Shown here: positions 15,659-25,559 of the stretch, piece after piece
How positions within the stretch are numbered: the stretch's first letter is position 1
Layout: the number at the start of each line of letters is the position of its first letter
NCBI GenBank assembly: GCA_031316155.1
Contig: JALDRB010000001.1
Location: 366,590 to 430,589 of the forward strand
Direction of reading: 5' to 3'
DNA length: 64,000 bases
Origin: Candidatus Scalindua sp.
GTDB lineage: Bacteria > Planctomycetota > Brocadiia > Brocadiales > Scalinduaceae
Notes under the pieces: model-generated
Seen by the model: the letters and a program-made list of their open reading frames with translations, nothing else
Database searches by the model: none
What the model was told of the DNA's origin: nothing
Made by a program: the position numbers and the translations under genes

Positions 15659-16753
15659 TTGCTATATAGCTGGGTTTATTATTTCCATAATTATTTTTCT
15701 GAACTTGAAAGATTAAAATATATATCATTCAGGGCAGCTCTTGCTGCCTTAACAGCTTTTTTAATAAGTGTGTTCATAGGGAGCAAGATAATAAAAATTC
15801 TGACTAAGTACAAAGTTTCAGAAGATACGTCAAAAACCGATTCAGAAAGATTAAGAGAGCTGCATCGAGACAAAAAGAACATTCCAACAATGGGTGGTGT
15901 TATCATGTTGATTTCAATTATTGTCTCTACGCTGCTGTGGTGTGACCTGTTTAATATCTACATAGGCATGGTTTTATTTGCAACAGTTTGGCTTGGTGTT
16001 TTGGGTTTTGTTGATGATTATATAAAACTGAAACACAAGGACGTTTCCGGCTTGACAAGCACATCGAAACTCATTTTCCAATGTGGTCTGGGGCTCATTC
16101 TTGGCCTCATATTATATTTTCATTTTAAGGATATTGATGATGGTACAAAACTCATCATACCGTTCTTCAAAGAGCTTAAACCGGAACTGGGAGCATTTTA
16201 TGTTTTGATGGTCATGTTCTTCGTCGTAGGAATGTCCAATGCTGTCAACATTACAGATGGCCTTGATGGGCTGGCTGTCGGATGTGTTGTAATTGCTGGC
16301 CTGGTAATTACTCTGGTATCTTATGTCGTTGGAAGGGTTGATTTTAGTAGCTATCTCCAGGTTCCTTATATCCCCGGGTGTGGTGAATTGAGTATCCTCT
16401 GTGCCGCCTTGGTAGGCGCCGGTTTAGGTTTTATGTGGTTTAATTGTTTTCCGGCACAGGCGTTTATGGGAGATACGGGATCGCTGCCATTAGGAGGAAT
16501 ACTGGGTATAGTTGCCATCATTGTGAAGCTGGAGCTCTTTGTTTTTTTTATCTATAGCATTTTTATTGTAGAGGCACTTTCGGTTTTATTGCAGGTCGGG
16601 ATATATAAGATTTGGAAAAAAAGGGTGTTTATGTGTGCACCTCTTCACCATCATTTTCAGTTTAAGGGTTGGCCGGAAACAAAGATCACAGCAAGGTTTT
16701 TTATTATTTCCGCCATAATGGCGCTCTTAAGCTTAATTACTATAAAATTATGA
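15659..16753 (+). CDS. mraY: Phospho-N-acetylmuramoyl-pentapeptide transferase
   Basis: Membrane enzyme that makes lipid I from UDP-MurNAc-pentapeptide and undecaprenyl phosphate. It has about ten membrane helices, the aspartate motif GFVDDYIKL, NAVNITDGLDGLA and the C-terminal MCAPLHHHFQFKGW. The frame opens at GTG 15629, but TTG 15659 is preferred: GGTGGAGAGG lies 6 bases before it and the resulting N-terminus (MLYSWVYYF) matches the family. The stop overlaps the ftsW start (ATGA). No murD lies between mraY and ftsW. Confidence 0.94.
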   Translation: MLYSWVYYFHNYFSELERLKYISFRAALAALTAFLISVFIGSKIIKILTKYKVSEDTSKTDSERLRELHRDKKNIPTMGGVIMLISIIVSTLLWCDLFNIYIGMVLFATVWLGVLGFVDDYIKLKHKDVSGLTSTSKLIFQCGLGLILGLILYFHFKDIDDGTKLIIPFFKELKPELGAFYVLMVMFFVVGMSNAVNITDGLDGLAVGCVVIAGLVITLVSYVVGRVDFSSYLQVPYIPGCGELSILCAALVGAGLGFMWFNCFPAQAFMGDTGSLPLGGILGIVAIIVKLELFVFFIYSIFIVEALSVLLQVGIYKIWKKRVFMCAPLHHHFQFKGWPETKITARFFIISAIMALLSLITIKL

Positions 16754-17895
16754 ATGAGGTAAAAAATCAAATAGCTGCCTCTTATGGGGCAAATCGTGGT
16801 TTGGAACCTGCAAACGTTATCATATACCTTATAACGACTCTGCTTGTTGTTGGCATAATTATGGTTTACAGCACGAGTTCTGCAAAATTAATTAAAGGCG
16901 ATCATGTTCTTAATCTTATCTTTATCAAACATGTTTTTTGGGTAACTATTGCTTTTGCAGGTATGTTAATTATAATGAGGATAGATTATCACTACTGGCA
17001 AAAATATAGCAACGTGATCTTTGTTGTTGCTCTTATTTGCCTTGTTGCAGTATTGATTCCCGGGGTAGGGTCTACCATTAATGGCTCTCGCAGGTGGATT
17101 AGATTCAATTCCTATTTTGGGGTGCAGCCATCAGAATTTGCTAAACTTGCAATAATTATTTTTATTTCAGGTTATATAGCAAGAAATCAGGGAAAGATAC
17201 AGAATTTTGTCAAAGGGTTTGTGGTTCCCTTAATGGTAATCGGCGTTGTATCTGCGCTTGTCCTGATTGAACCAGATTTCGGAACAACGTTATTCATCTT
17301 ATCAGTCTCACTGGTTCTCGTGGCCGCAGGGGGAACGAGAATTGTCTATTTTGTGTTTACGTTAATGGCTTCAATCCCCTTTATATATGAAGGTATACAT
17401 AAAATTAAGCCCTATCAAATGAAAAGGATTCTGGTTTTTCTTGATCCCTGGAAGGATTCCCAGGGTGATGGCTATCAAATAGTGCAATCATGGATTACTC
17501 TTGGATCCGGAGGAATATCAGGTTTAGGACTTGGTGAAGGCCGACAGAAGTTGTTTTTTTTACCCGTGAGCAATAGTGACTTTATCTTTTCAATAATAGG
17601 AGAGGAATTTGGCTTTGTCGGTACTGCAAGTATTGTTATTATGTTTGCCTTGTTGGCTTGGTTTGGTTTAAGGGTCAGCAGGACAGCTCCAGACATGTTT
17701 GGTTCTTTGCTTGCACTGGGCATAACCCTCTCAGTTGCGTTACAGTCAGCAATGAATATTGCTGTTGTAACGGGCTCGATACCTACAACCGGTATTCCTC
17801 TACCCTTTATTAGTACCGGCGGGTCTTCATTGTTTTTATCTTTATTAGGAATGGGGGTGCTCTTAAGCATTGCAAAACAATCAAAAACCCAGTAA
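16750..17895 (+). CDS. ftsW: Lipid II polymerase of the SEDS family, FtsW
   Basis: Septal glycan polymerase that works with FtsI. The 381-residue protein has about ten membrane helices and SEDS signatures: GVGSTINGSRRWI, QPSEFAKLA, the LIEPDFGTT loop and PLPFISTGGSS near the C-terminus. ATG 16750 overlaps the mraY stop by 4 bases, so the pair is translationally coupled. RodA is the close alternative, but the cluster context favours FtsW. Confidence 0.92.
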   Translation: MNEVKNQIAASYGANRGLEPANVIIYLITTLLVVGIIMVYSTSSAKLIKGDHVLNLIFIKHVFWVTIAFAGMLIIMRIDYHYWQKYSNVIFVVALICLVAVLIPGVGSTINGSRRWIRFNSYFGVQPSEFAKLAIIIFISGYIARNQGKIQNFVKGFVVPLMVIGVVSALVLIEPDFGTTLFILSVSLVLVAAGGTRIVYFVFTLMASIPFIYEGIHKIKPYQMKRILVFLDPWKDSQGDGYQIVQSWITLGSGGISGLGLGEGRQKLFFLPVSNSDFIFSIIGEEFGFVGTASIVIMFALLAWFGLRVSRTAPDMFGSLLALGITLSVALQSAMNIAVVTGSIPTTGIPLPFISTGGSSLFLSLLGMGVLLSIAKQSKTQ

Positions 17896-17937
17896 AGTAC
17901 TTCGGACTGGTATTTCAGATAAAGAGGAGTTTTTTTC

Positions 17938-19110
17938 TTGAAAGTAATCTTTGCCGGTGGAGGTACCGGTGGACATTTAATGGCAGGTTTAAGTATTGCT
18001 GAAGAAATATCATCCAGATTTCCAGATACAAGTATTGTGTTCTTTTGCACAGATTTAAAGAAAGAAGCCGGATACATAGAGAATAGCGGCTATGAAATTA
18101 ACCAGATCAGAGCACGAAAACTAACGTCGTTCCGTCATTTACCGTCATTTGTTTTCATTTCTACCGTTGGAATTGTTTGTTCTTTGTTTCATATAGCCAG
18201 GATAAAACCTGACGTCATTGTTGGTTTGGGGGGATTTGGTTCCGTCTTGCCCGTAGTTGCTGCATATATGCGCAGAATTCCCATAGTCTTGATAGAACAA
18301 AACAGTATTCCCGGCAGAGCTAATCTTGCATTGGCAAGGTGGGTGGATATAATACTCTGCCATTGGGAAAATACGGCAGAGAGGTTTAAGAAAGCGAAAT
18401 CCATAAGTGTAACTGGTATACCAGTACGTAAGGATATTGTGAAGCATAAGACTGCCACTGCTTATAAAACGTTTGGTTTCGCTTGTCAGGGCAAGACTTT
18501 GCTTATTATGGGCGGTAGTCAGGGAGCTCAAACGATAAATAAGGTGCTGTTACAATGTGTGCTAAAAATAAAAAAATTGATTCCTGAGTTGCAGATTATT
18601 CATCTGACTGGTAAACTTGGATATAATAAGGTTAAAACAGAATATGAGAACATGGGGGTCAAGGCCTTTGTTTCTGAGTATTTTGAAGATATGGGTCTTG
18701 TTTATGGAACAACAGACTTGGTTATCTGTCGTTCAGGAGCAAACACGATTTCGGAAATCACTGAGGTAGGTATACCCGCAATTCTTATTCCATATCCGTA
18801 TGCGACTGATAATCATCAATACTGGAATGCATATGAGCTCGCTAAAAATGGTGGAGCTTACATTGTAAAGCAAGAAGAGTTGAATCCTGAAAAGATGGTA
18901 GAATTAGTAGTTCATTTTCTAACAGACTACGAAAAATTACACAAAATGGGAACACTTAATAAAAGCTTGAGTAAGCCTTTCGCCGCTTCAAGAGTTGTGG
19001 ACGCAATTATGCGGATACTCAGAGAAAAGAGGCATGTTGAAGATGTGATTTCCGATGGAAACACTGATAAGAGTGAAAATGAATCTTACCACACAAGACT
19101 GTTATCATAA
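17938..19110 (+). CDS. murG: Lipid II synthase, UDP-GlcNAc transferase MurG
   Basis: Adds GlcNAc to lipid I on the cytoplasmic face of the membrane. It begins MKVIFAGGGTGGHL, the donor and lipid-binding glycine loop, followed by GLGGFGSVLPVVAA, IEQNSIPG, MGGSQGAQTIN and CRSGANTISE. The start is TTG 17938, with AAGAGGAG upstream. The 390-residue length is slightly above normal because of a C-terminal tail overlapping murC by 56 bases. Confidence 0.95.
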   Translation: MKVIFAGGGTGGHLMAGLSIAEEISSRFPDTSIVFFCTDLKKEAGYIENSGYEINQIRARKLTSFRHLPSFVFISTVGIVCSLFHIARIKPDVIVGLGGFGSVLPVVAAYMRRIPIVLIEQNSIPGRANLALARWVDIILCHWENTAERFKKAKSISVTGIPVRKDIVKHKTATAYKTFGFACQGKTLLIMGGSQGAQTINKVLLQCVLKIKKLIPELQIIHLTGKLGYNKVKTEYENMGVKAFVSEYFEDMGLVYGTTDLVICRSGANTISEITEVGIPAILIPYPYATDNHQYWNAYELAKNGGAYIVKQEELNPEKMVELVVHFLTDYEKLHKMGTLNKSLSKPFAASRVVDAIMRILREKRHVEDVISDGNTDKSENESYHTRLLS

Positions 19111-20659
19111 ATCAAACGATCAACACTGCCAAAACCTTTTTCGTTATAATCACGGACAGGAGAAATGTGTCTATTTTATAGGTATCGGTGGGGTGGGGAT
19201 GAGCGCAATTGCCAGGATTTTGATGTATGAAGGTTATACAGTTTCCGGTTCAGATCTGGAATGCACCCCGATTACGCATACTCTTAAGGAGATGGGAGCC
19301 AAGATTAATACGAAACAGGATGGGGAAAGCCTTACACACTATACAAACTTGGTGATAACTTCCGCGGCCATCAATGAAAGCAATCCCGATCTTATCAAGG
19401 CGAGAATGTTAGGGCTGAAGATTGTAAAATACTCTGAGTTTCTGGGTTCTTTAATGAAAAGTAGGCGTGGTATTGCAGTGAGCGGTACACATGGTAAGAC
19501 TACCACAAGTGCTATGATTTCAACAATTTTAAAGAAGTCTGGTCATGAACCGACATTTGTTGTTGGCGGCGACATAACAGAGATGGGAGGTGGTTCATGT
19601 ATTGGAAGAGGGAATCTTTTTGTTGCAGAGGCCTGTGAATATGATAAAACTTTTCTGAACTTGTCACCACAGATAGGGGTAATTACGAATATCGATGAAG
19701 ATCATCTGGATTTCTATAAAAATATACATGGTATTACGGATGCTTTTTCAGAATTTGCAACCTTAATACCCAAAGACGGTTTGCTTGTAGTATATGATGA
19801 TGATGAGAATATAAAAACAGCTATAAAAAATGTAAGATGCCAGGTTGCCCGGTATTCAGTCGTTTTAGCGTGTGATAATAAACAAAAGGCTTTTCTACCA
19901 GACTCTGATTTCTTTCGTTTGCTACCGGGATCATTAACGAATGAATTGCCTGGTGCTGTATATGGTAAGACGGGAAAGAGATGGCTTGCAATTGTGCAAG
20001 ATTTTGATAAGGTGAGGACTCTTTTCAGCGTATATAATGAGTTGGGATTTTTTGGATCTTTTTGTCTTCATCTACCGGGAGTACATAATGTAAAAAATGC
20101 ACTTGCTGCAATTGCTGTTTGCAGCCATATTGGTCTCAGCGCAAACGTTATCGAAAATGCAGTCGCGTCTTTTAAGGGTGTGAGCCGGCGTTTTCAAACT
20201 ATCTTTGATGAGGGTGGGATTACCGTAATAGATGATTACGCTCATCATCCCACAGAGATAAGAACGACATTGGAAACGATTAAGTCTGTTTACGCTTCTC
20301 AGCGGATTACGTGTGTATTTCAACCGCATCAGTACAATCGTACAAGGTTTTTCTTGAGAGAGTTTGCTGCATCACTTGCTCTTGCTGACAGGGTAATCGT
20401 TACTGATATTTATGCTGCCAGAGATTCGGACATTGATAAGGTCTCTGTCAGCTCATTAGATCTTGTACGTGAGTTGTGCGGTACAGGGAGCGATGTTCGC
20501 TATCTGAAAAAAATATCAGAAATTGTGAACAGTCTGCAGAGAAATGTAAAAAAGGGTGATATTGTTTTGACCATGGGAGCAGGAGATATTTGGAAAGCTG
20601 CATATGATCTGAAGAGTTGCCTGAGGGAGAAATATGATAACGAGTACGGAAACAGGTGA
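19055..20659 (+). CDS. murC: UDP-N-acetylmuramate:L-alanine ligase
   Basis: First amino-acid-adding ligase of the pathway. It has the N-terminal UDP loop FIGIGGVGMSAIARIL, the ATP loop SGTHGKTTTSAM (about residues 144-155), EACEYDKTFL, NIDEDHLD and DDYAHHPTEI. At 534 residues it is about 70 longer than usual, partly from an N-terminal extension before the UDP loop, so ATG 19079 or a later start is possible. It overlaps murG upstream and murB downstream. Confidence 0.94.
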   Translation: METLIRVKMNLTTQDCYHKSNDQHCQNLFRYNHGQEKCVYFIGIGGVGMSAIARILMYEGYTVSGSDLECTPITHTLKEMGAKINTKQDGESLTHYTNLVITSAAINESNPDLIKARMLGLKIVKYSEFLGSLMKSRRGIAVSGTHGKTTTSAMISTILKKSGHEPTFVVGGDITEMGGGSCIGRGNLFVAEACEYDKTFLNLSPQIGVITNIDEDHLDFYKNIHGITDAFSEFATLIPKDGLLVVYDDDENIKTAIKNVRCQVARYSVVLACDNKQKAFLPDSDFFRLLPGSLTNELPGAVYGKTGKRWLAIVQDFDKVRTLFSVYNELGFFGSFCLHLPGVHNVKNALAAIAVCSHIGLSANVIENAVASFKGVSRRFQTIFDEGGITVIDDYAHHPTEIRTTLETIKSVYASQRITCVFQPHQYNRTRFFLREFAASLALADRVIVTDIYAARDSDIDKVSVSSLDLVRELCGTGSDVRYLKKISEIVNSLQRNVKKGDIVLTMGAGDIWKAAYDLKSCLREKYDNEYGNR

Positions 20660-21515
20660 TAGCATTTGGCAGTATGATGTGCCTTTGCGAAATTATACTT
20701 CTTTCAGAACAGGAGGGGTAGCTGAAATTTTTGCGGAGCCACGGAGTATATCAGAATTGAAGAAAGTGCTCCAATTCTGCAAAAGAGAACAAAAAAAGAT
20801 TTTCGTACTCGGAAACGGGAGTAATGTTTTAGTAAATGATAATGGTGTGCAAGGTGTAGTCGTATACATGGGAGGGGCTCATTTTAAGCAGATAAAGAGA
20901 AATGGAATGTTTATATGTTCAGGTGCGGGAACGAGTCTTTCCGAACTTATGAGGAAAGCGGCGACATGGGGCTTGGGAGGTTTAGGTGCCCTTGTTGGAA
21001 TACCGGGTACCGTGGGTGGAGCAGTAGTAATGAATGCTGGAGGGAAATACGGAAATGTAAGCGATAGTATTGCTTCGGTAACAACAATGACCTTTAACGG
21101 GGAAATAAAAACCCATAATCGTAAAGATATTGACTTTTGGTACCGTGGGTGCGGCCTCCAAAAACAGATAGTTATTGAGGTAACTTTTTTGCTTAAGGGA
21201 GCGGAAAAAGAGAAGGTTTTTGGTGAAATGGACAAGATTTTTCAAGAAAAAAAAGAAAGCCAACCTTTAGCAACGTTAAATGCTGGTTGTATTTTCAAGA
21301 ACACACAAGGCTTCAAGGCAGCTGAGCTTATTGATCGGGCGAACCTTAAAGGAATGAAAGTCGGTGGTGCTGCTGTCTCGTCAATACATGCGAATTTTAT
21401 CGTTAACGCGGAAAATGCCACGAGCTGTGATATACTGGGACTCATAAAAGTAATTAAAAATACGGTTAAAAAAAAATACAATGTAACTTTGGAAACAGAA
21501 TTGCAAATCTGGTAG
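20634..21515 (+). CDS. murB: UDP-N-acetylenolpyruvoylglucosamine reductase
   Basis: FAD- and NADPH-dependent reductase completing UDP-MurNAc synthesis. The 293-residue protein has YTSFRTGG, the FAD motif LGNGSNVLV, AGTSLSEL, GIPGTVGGAVVMNAG, the catalytic-region WYRGCGLQ and C-terminal ASSIHANFIVN-like VSSIHANFIVN. It lacks the extra loop of the long MurB type, so it is the type II form. It starts inside the end of murC (26-base overlap). Confidence 0.95.
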   Translation: MITSTETGDSIWQYDVPLRNYTSFRTGGVAEIFAEPRSISELKKVLQFCKREQKKIFVLGNGSNVLVNDNGVQGVVVYMGGAHFKQIKRNGMFICSGAGTSLSELMRKAATWGLGGLGALVGIPGTVGGAVVMNAGGKYGNVSDSIASVTTMTFNGEIKTHNRKDIDFWYRGCGLQKQIVIEVTFLLKGAEKEKVFGEMDKIFQEKKESQPLATLNAGCIFKNTQGFKAAELIDRANLKGMKVGGAAVSSIHANFIVNAENATSCDILGLIKVIKNTVKKKYNVTLETELQIW

Positions 21516-21542
21516 CTGACTATGTGAAGTGTGAGAGCAAGC

Positions 21543-23147
21543 ATGCTTGAGTGGAATAAAATTTTGGTTGTTAATAGAGAACGGAGAGAGTGTAACTTAA
21601 TAAAAGAGTTGCTGATGCGGGAAAACTATCAAGTTGAAACCTGTTTCTCCAGCATTGAAGCACTGAATTTAGTGAAGAAAAATTATTATCACATGATAAT
21701 AACAGACCTTGAGATGCCCGGGATTGATGGTCTTGAATTAATAAAAGAGAGCAAAAAGGTGGACCCGCTAATCATGACCATCATAGTTACTGCGTGTGCA
21801 TCTGTAGAGTCCGCAGTTTTGTCGTTGAGGTATGGAGTAGGCGACTATATAAATAAGCCTTTTAGCAGTTTTGAGCTGCAAAAAGCAGTAAATAATGTTT
21901 TTAGTAAATGTCGTGCAGAAAGGGAGCATCGGTTGCTTTTTGATGATTTGAAGAGATCAAATTTTACACTGGATTTTCAGAAACAGTTATTATCTAAGAA
22001 GATACGTATGGCGAGTCGAGACCTTGCTGAAGCCAACAAAAAGCTTGTTCAAAAATTAAACGAGATAGCCGCTATAGATGAGATCAGTAAGCTGTTTACA
22101 TCAGAAATAAATGTGGACGGGCTGCTCAACTTGTGTTTGAAGCAGATGAATGAAAAGTTAAAGGTTAAACGCAGTTCGATAATGCTGTTGGTCAGTGATA
22201 AACAGGATGAGTTAATGGTTAAAATGTGTCAAGGCTATAAAAACCAGATGGTATTAGGTAAAGTTCAGAAAATTGGTAAAGGGATTGCCGGTTTTGTTGC
22301 AATAGAGAAAAAGCCCGTTCTTGTTAAAGATGTAAATAATGACCACAGGTTCAGAAGCCATAAAAGAACAGATTATATAACAAATTCGTTTATTTCTGTA
22401 CCTTTGTTTTTAGAAAAAAGATTTATCGGTGTAATAAATGTTACGGATAAAATGTCGGGAGAAGAATTCCTTGAGTCTGATCTTAATCTCCTCTGCACGG
22501 TTGCAAATCAAATAAGTATTGCATTGGAAAATGCGAAACTCTACAAGAAAATAGAGGAAAACTGTTTTGATACCGTTAAGTTTCTGGCTAATCTACTTGA
22601 GGCAAAAGATTATTATACGAGTGGACATTCTCAAAGAGTTTCAGAATACGCATCCTCTCTTGCAGATGTTATAGGAATGTCTGCGCAGGAAAAGAAAACA
22701 TTAAATCATGCCGCACAATTACATGATATTGGTAAAGTGGGTATACCAGAATCGATCCTTAACAAAGCAGATAAACTGGATGAGGCAGAATTGAAGACGG
22801 TGCAGTCTCATCCTGTAGTCGGAGAAGATATTATAGAACCGTTAGATTTTTTAAAAGAGGCGAAATGCCTGATTAGAGGACATCATGAGAGTTTTGATGG
22901 AAGAGGATATCCTGACAAATTAGGAGGAGAAGATATTCCAGTTTTAACGAAAATAATGACGATAGCAGACGCCTTTGATGCAATAACATCGAAAAGAACG
23001 TATCGTTCTCCAAAAAAGGTTGCTGATGCTATATCTGAGCTGAAAAGAATGTCTGGGGTTCAATTTGATCCATTTTTAATTGATGCATTTATGTCGAGTG
23101 ATATCGTAAAGATGGAGTCTGATCTGCAAACACTTGACTATTCCTGA
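21543..23147 (+). CDS. Response regulator with GAF and HD-GYP domains
   Basis: A cyclic-di-GMP phosphodiesterase-type regulator. The receiver domain (about residues 5-120) has the phosphoacceptor aspartate in IITDLEMPG, a T in VTACAS and a K in NKPF. A coiled linker leads to a GAF domain (about 175-330). The C-terminal HD-GYP domain (about 345-510) has HSQRVSEYA, the metal pair in LHDIGK, GHHESFDGRGYP and ADAFDAITS, so it looks active. No sensor kinase is adjacent. It lies between murB and ddl inside the cell-wall cluster, a place that suggests a link between signalling and wall synthesis. GTG 21531 is an alternative start. Confidence 0.9.
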   Translation: MLEWNKILVVNRERRECNLIKELLMRENYQVETCFSSIEALNLVKKNYYHMIITDLEMPGIDGLELIKESKKVDPLIMTIIVTACASVESAVLSLRYGVGDYINKPFSSFELQKAVNNVFSKCRAEREHRLLFDDLKRSNFTLDFQKQLLSKKIRMASRDLAEANKKLVQKLNEIAAIDEISKLFTSEINVDGLLNLCLKQMNEKLKVKRSSIMLLVSDKQDELMVKMCQGYKNQMVLGKVQKIGKGIAGFVAIEKKPVLVKDVNNDHRFRSHKRTDYITNSFISVPLFLEKRFIGVINVTDKMSGEEFLESDLNLLCTVANQISIALENAKLYKKIEENCFDTVKFLANLLEAKDYYTSGHSQRVSEYASSLADVIGMSAQEKKTLNHAAQLHDIGKVGIPESILNKADKLDEAELKTVQSHPVVGEDIIEPLDFLKEAKCLIRGHHESFDGRGYPDKLGGEDIPVLTKIMTIADAFDAITSKRTYRSPKKVADAISELKRMSGVQFDPFLIDAFMSSDIVKMESDLQTLDYS

Positions 23148-23182
23148 GAGATCAAGGTTATCCTGTGTTCGACAGGGGAAAA

Positions 23183-24214
23183 ATGCAAACAAATCAAATA
23201 GGTTTTCTTTTATACGATAAGTTCGGGAGACAAAAAACTGTGCAATGCAAAAAGACGATAGCTGTTTTAATGGGAGGCATATCTTCGGAAAGGGAGATTT
23301 CTTTCCTCTCTGGAAAAGCGGTTACGGGTGCTCTTAGGAAGACGAATAGCAATGTTGTTGAGATAATTGTCAATGACGACATTGTTCACGAGATTGATGG
23401 TTATGAGGTTGATGTGGCATTTATTGCTCTTCATGGTTTTTTTGGTGAGGATGGAGGTATACAAGAAGTGTTGGAATCAAAAGGGATTCCATACACAGGT
23501 TCAGGGGTTTCCGCGAGTAGGCTTGCAATGGACAAATTAAAATCCAAGAATGTCTTTAAAAGGAACAATATCCCAACTCCCGATTTTTTTGATTTCTCAA
23601 TTACCAGTAGTATATCTGAAATTATCGAGGGTGTGGGGAAAATTACATTACCTGTTGTTGTTAAACCAATAGGAACAGGGTCGAGTGTTGGAATATCAAT
23701 GATAAAAAAATATGATGAATTGTGTGAGGGGGTAGCTCATTCCAGATTGTTTGATACGCAGATTCTTATTGAAAAATTTATTGAAGGTAGGGAAGTGACC
23801 GTTGGTATTCTCAATGATTTGCCTCTACCCGTAATCGAAATAAAATCTGCATCACTGTTTTATGATTATAATGCAAAATACAGGGATGAAAGGACCCAAT
23901 TTGTTGTTTTGAAACCGGCAGAGAAAACAGGTGAGAAATCACTGTCTCATTCTACTTATGCCAGGGTGCAGGAGCTGGCATTACGGGCGCATCAATGCCT
24001 TGGCTGTAGCGACTTTTCTCGAGTGGATCTTATTCTTGGTAAAGACGGTGAAATATATGTACTTGAAGTGAATACAATACCTGGATTTACGGAGAGAAGT
24101 TTGTTGCCAAAAGCTGCTGCCGCAGAAAATATCGGCTTTGTCGAGTTGTGTAATACCATCGTTAATAACGCACTAAAACCTACCGCTAAAGACATTTCAG
24201 TTGTGTGTCCATGA
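23183..24214 (+). CDS. ddl: D-alanine:D-alanine ligase
   Basis: ATP-grasp enzyme making the D-Ala-D-Ala used by MurF. It shows MGGISSEREISFLSG, VAFIALHGFFGEDG, SGVSASRLAMDK, PVVVKPIGTGSSVGI and the C-terminal EVNTIPGFTERSLLP. ATG 23183 is preferred because AGGGGA lies 4 bases before it; GTG 23165 would add six residues. The first 20 or so residues before TIAVLMGG are extra for the family. Confidence 0.94.
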   Translation: MQTNQIGFLLYDKFGRQKTVQCKKTIAVLMGGISSEREISFLSGKAVTGALRKTNSNVVEIIVNDDIVHEIDGYEVDVAFIALHGFFGEDGGIQEVLESKGIPYTGSGVSASRLAMDKLKSKNVFKRNNIPTPDFFDFSITSSISEIIEGVGKITLPVVVKPIGTGSSVGISMIKKYDELCEGVAHSRLFDTQILIEKFIEGREVTVGILNDLPLPVIEIKSASLFYDYNAKYRDERTQFVVLKPAEKTGEKSLSHSTYARVQELALRAHQCLGCSDFSRVDLILGKDGEIYVLEVNTIPGFTERSLLPKAAAAENIGFVELCNTIVNNALKPTAKDISVVCP

Positions 24215-24303
24215 TTCGCTAAAGGGACTGATCAGAAACCGGATTTCTCCAAAAATAAAGGATACGAAAAAACAATTTTCCGAACCAGAAAGATTTTGCA
24301 GCA

Positions 24304-25227
24304 ATGAAAAATGTTCTTAAGTATCATTACGTAAATGTGCTAGATAGCTTAAAGGTGCATCTGGCTCAATTGCAGCCTTATTTTGATAAGGTAAAGAAAA
24401 CAACTTTCTCGTATTTACTCAGGTTAGCAATTGTGACTGTGTTGATTATGGTTGTTTTATGGGTGGTTAAGTCAACTTGGCTGCATTTTACAAATCGAAA
24501 GCTGTTTTTGGTGAGTCCTGCAACTTTTACGTTTGAAACGCCAGATTGGGTAACTGACAGGTTTATTGAGAAGATTAGAAATATTCACGGGTTAAAAATA
24601 ACGTATAATATATTTGAAAAAGACCTGACAAAAAAGATTGCGGATGTATATGAAAAGTCTTCTCTCGTTTCTCAGGTTGCTTCCGTACAAAGAAAATTAC
24701 CAAATATGATAAAGATAAAGCTTGAATTGCGTAGACCGATAGCTATCGTTAAAAGAAAATCCGACGAATATTTAATAGATAAAGAGTGTGTACGGCTTAT
24801 AAGGGATTTGTATAAGTTTCCGGAAAAGGAAGGGGACCAGATTTACATTGTGGACAACAGTCGGCTCAAGGTTCCGGGCTATGGTGAAAAATGGAATGAC
24901 ATGTCTATCGAGGAAGGGGTAAATCTTTTGAATTACTTAAAATACAATAAGATAGACGAACTTTTTAAGATAGCAACTATCGATGTCTCTCATATTGATA
25001 GAAGGAAGAAAAATGGTAGAAGCGATATCATACTGTGGACAAAAAACGGAACAATGATAAAATGGGGAAGTCAGCCTTCACCCGAAAATTTACATGAACT
25101 TTCAAATTATGAGAAACTTCAGAACTTATTGAGCGTTGCAAATGAAGAGGGAACAGATTTGTCAAATCTTGAATATGTTGATGTTAGATGGAAAACTCCG
25201 ATTGCTAAACGTAACAACATTCAATAA
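24304..25227 (+). CDS. ftsQ: Cell division protein FtsQ/DivIB-like
   Basis: Bitopic division protein linking FtsL and FtsI partners. The 307-residue product has a cytoplasmic N-terminus of about 38 residues, one membrane helix (about 39-60), then a POTRA-like region (NIHGLKITYNIFEKDLTKKI and SVQRKLPNMIKIKLELRRPIA) and a beta domain. Sequence conservation in FtsQ is weak. The call rests on build, the RKLPNMIKIKL-type motif and its place after ddl. It is the last gene of the cluster: no ftsA or ftsZ follows. Confidence 0.78.
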   Translation: MKNVLKYHYVNVLDSLKVHLAQLQPYFDKVKKTTFSYLLRLAIVTVLIMVVLWVVKSTWLHFTNRKLFLVSPATFTFETPDWVTDRFIEKIRNIHGLKITYNIFEKDLTKKIADVYEKSSLVSQVASVQRKLPNMIKIKLELRRPIAIVKRKSDEYLIDKECVRLIRDLYKFPEKEGDQIYIVDNSRLKVPGYGEKWNDMSIEEGVNLLNYLKYNKIDELFKIATIDVSHIDRRKKNGRSDIILWTKNGTMIKWGSQPSPENLHELSNYEKLQNLLSVANEEGTDLSNLEYVDVRWKTPIAKRNNIQ

Positions 25228-25330
25228 ATACAATCTTACGTTTCATACATATCAATGCTGTGTTGCTGTAACCTCTTGTCTCTTATTACCTCCTTTTTTC
25301 TCTCTATCTGATCTGGCCCGATGACTCGCT

Positions 25331-25420
25331 CGGACGGATCAGCATCAAATAATAAATTTCAAATAACAAACAAACCATATAAAATAATCAAACACAAAAT
25401 TCCAAACTGTTTTGAAAAAA
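25331..25420. repeat. AT-rich interspersed repeat, half copy
   Basis: Part of the 506-base gap after ftsQ. From about 25340 it repeats units such as CATCAAATAA, TTTCAAATAACAAACAAA and AAAATTCCAAAC seen in the left arm of the element at 2470-2604. Just before it, CTGATC and GATCAG (about 25299-25334) form a hairpin with inner CCGA/TCGG that may terminate ftsQ transcription. Confidence 0.55.
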
Positions 25421-25531
25421 TTTCTTTAAGTTTTTTACGTAACTTAAGTGTTGAATGATCTTTGTAACCATAAATATAGTGTTGAAAGATAACTAGAGTA
25501 CAATATTTTGTATGTTTAGAGATAAAAGTTC

Positions 25532-25559
25532 TTGACATTTTATTCGCAATTTGTATAGT
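25532..25559 (+). promoter_or_regulatory. Sigma-70-type promoter
   Basis: TTGACA (25532-25537) and TATAGT (25554-25559) with a 16-base spacer, 175 bases before the next start codon. This leaves a long leader. Confidence 0.7.

Noticed and set aside
17475..18077. 200-residue minus-strand open frame
   Set aside because: It lies antisense to ftsW and murG, both intact; its protein shows no family motif.
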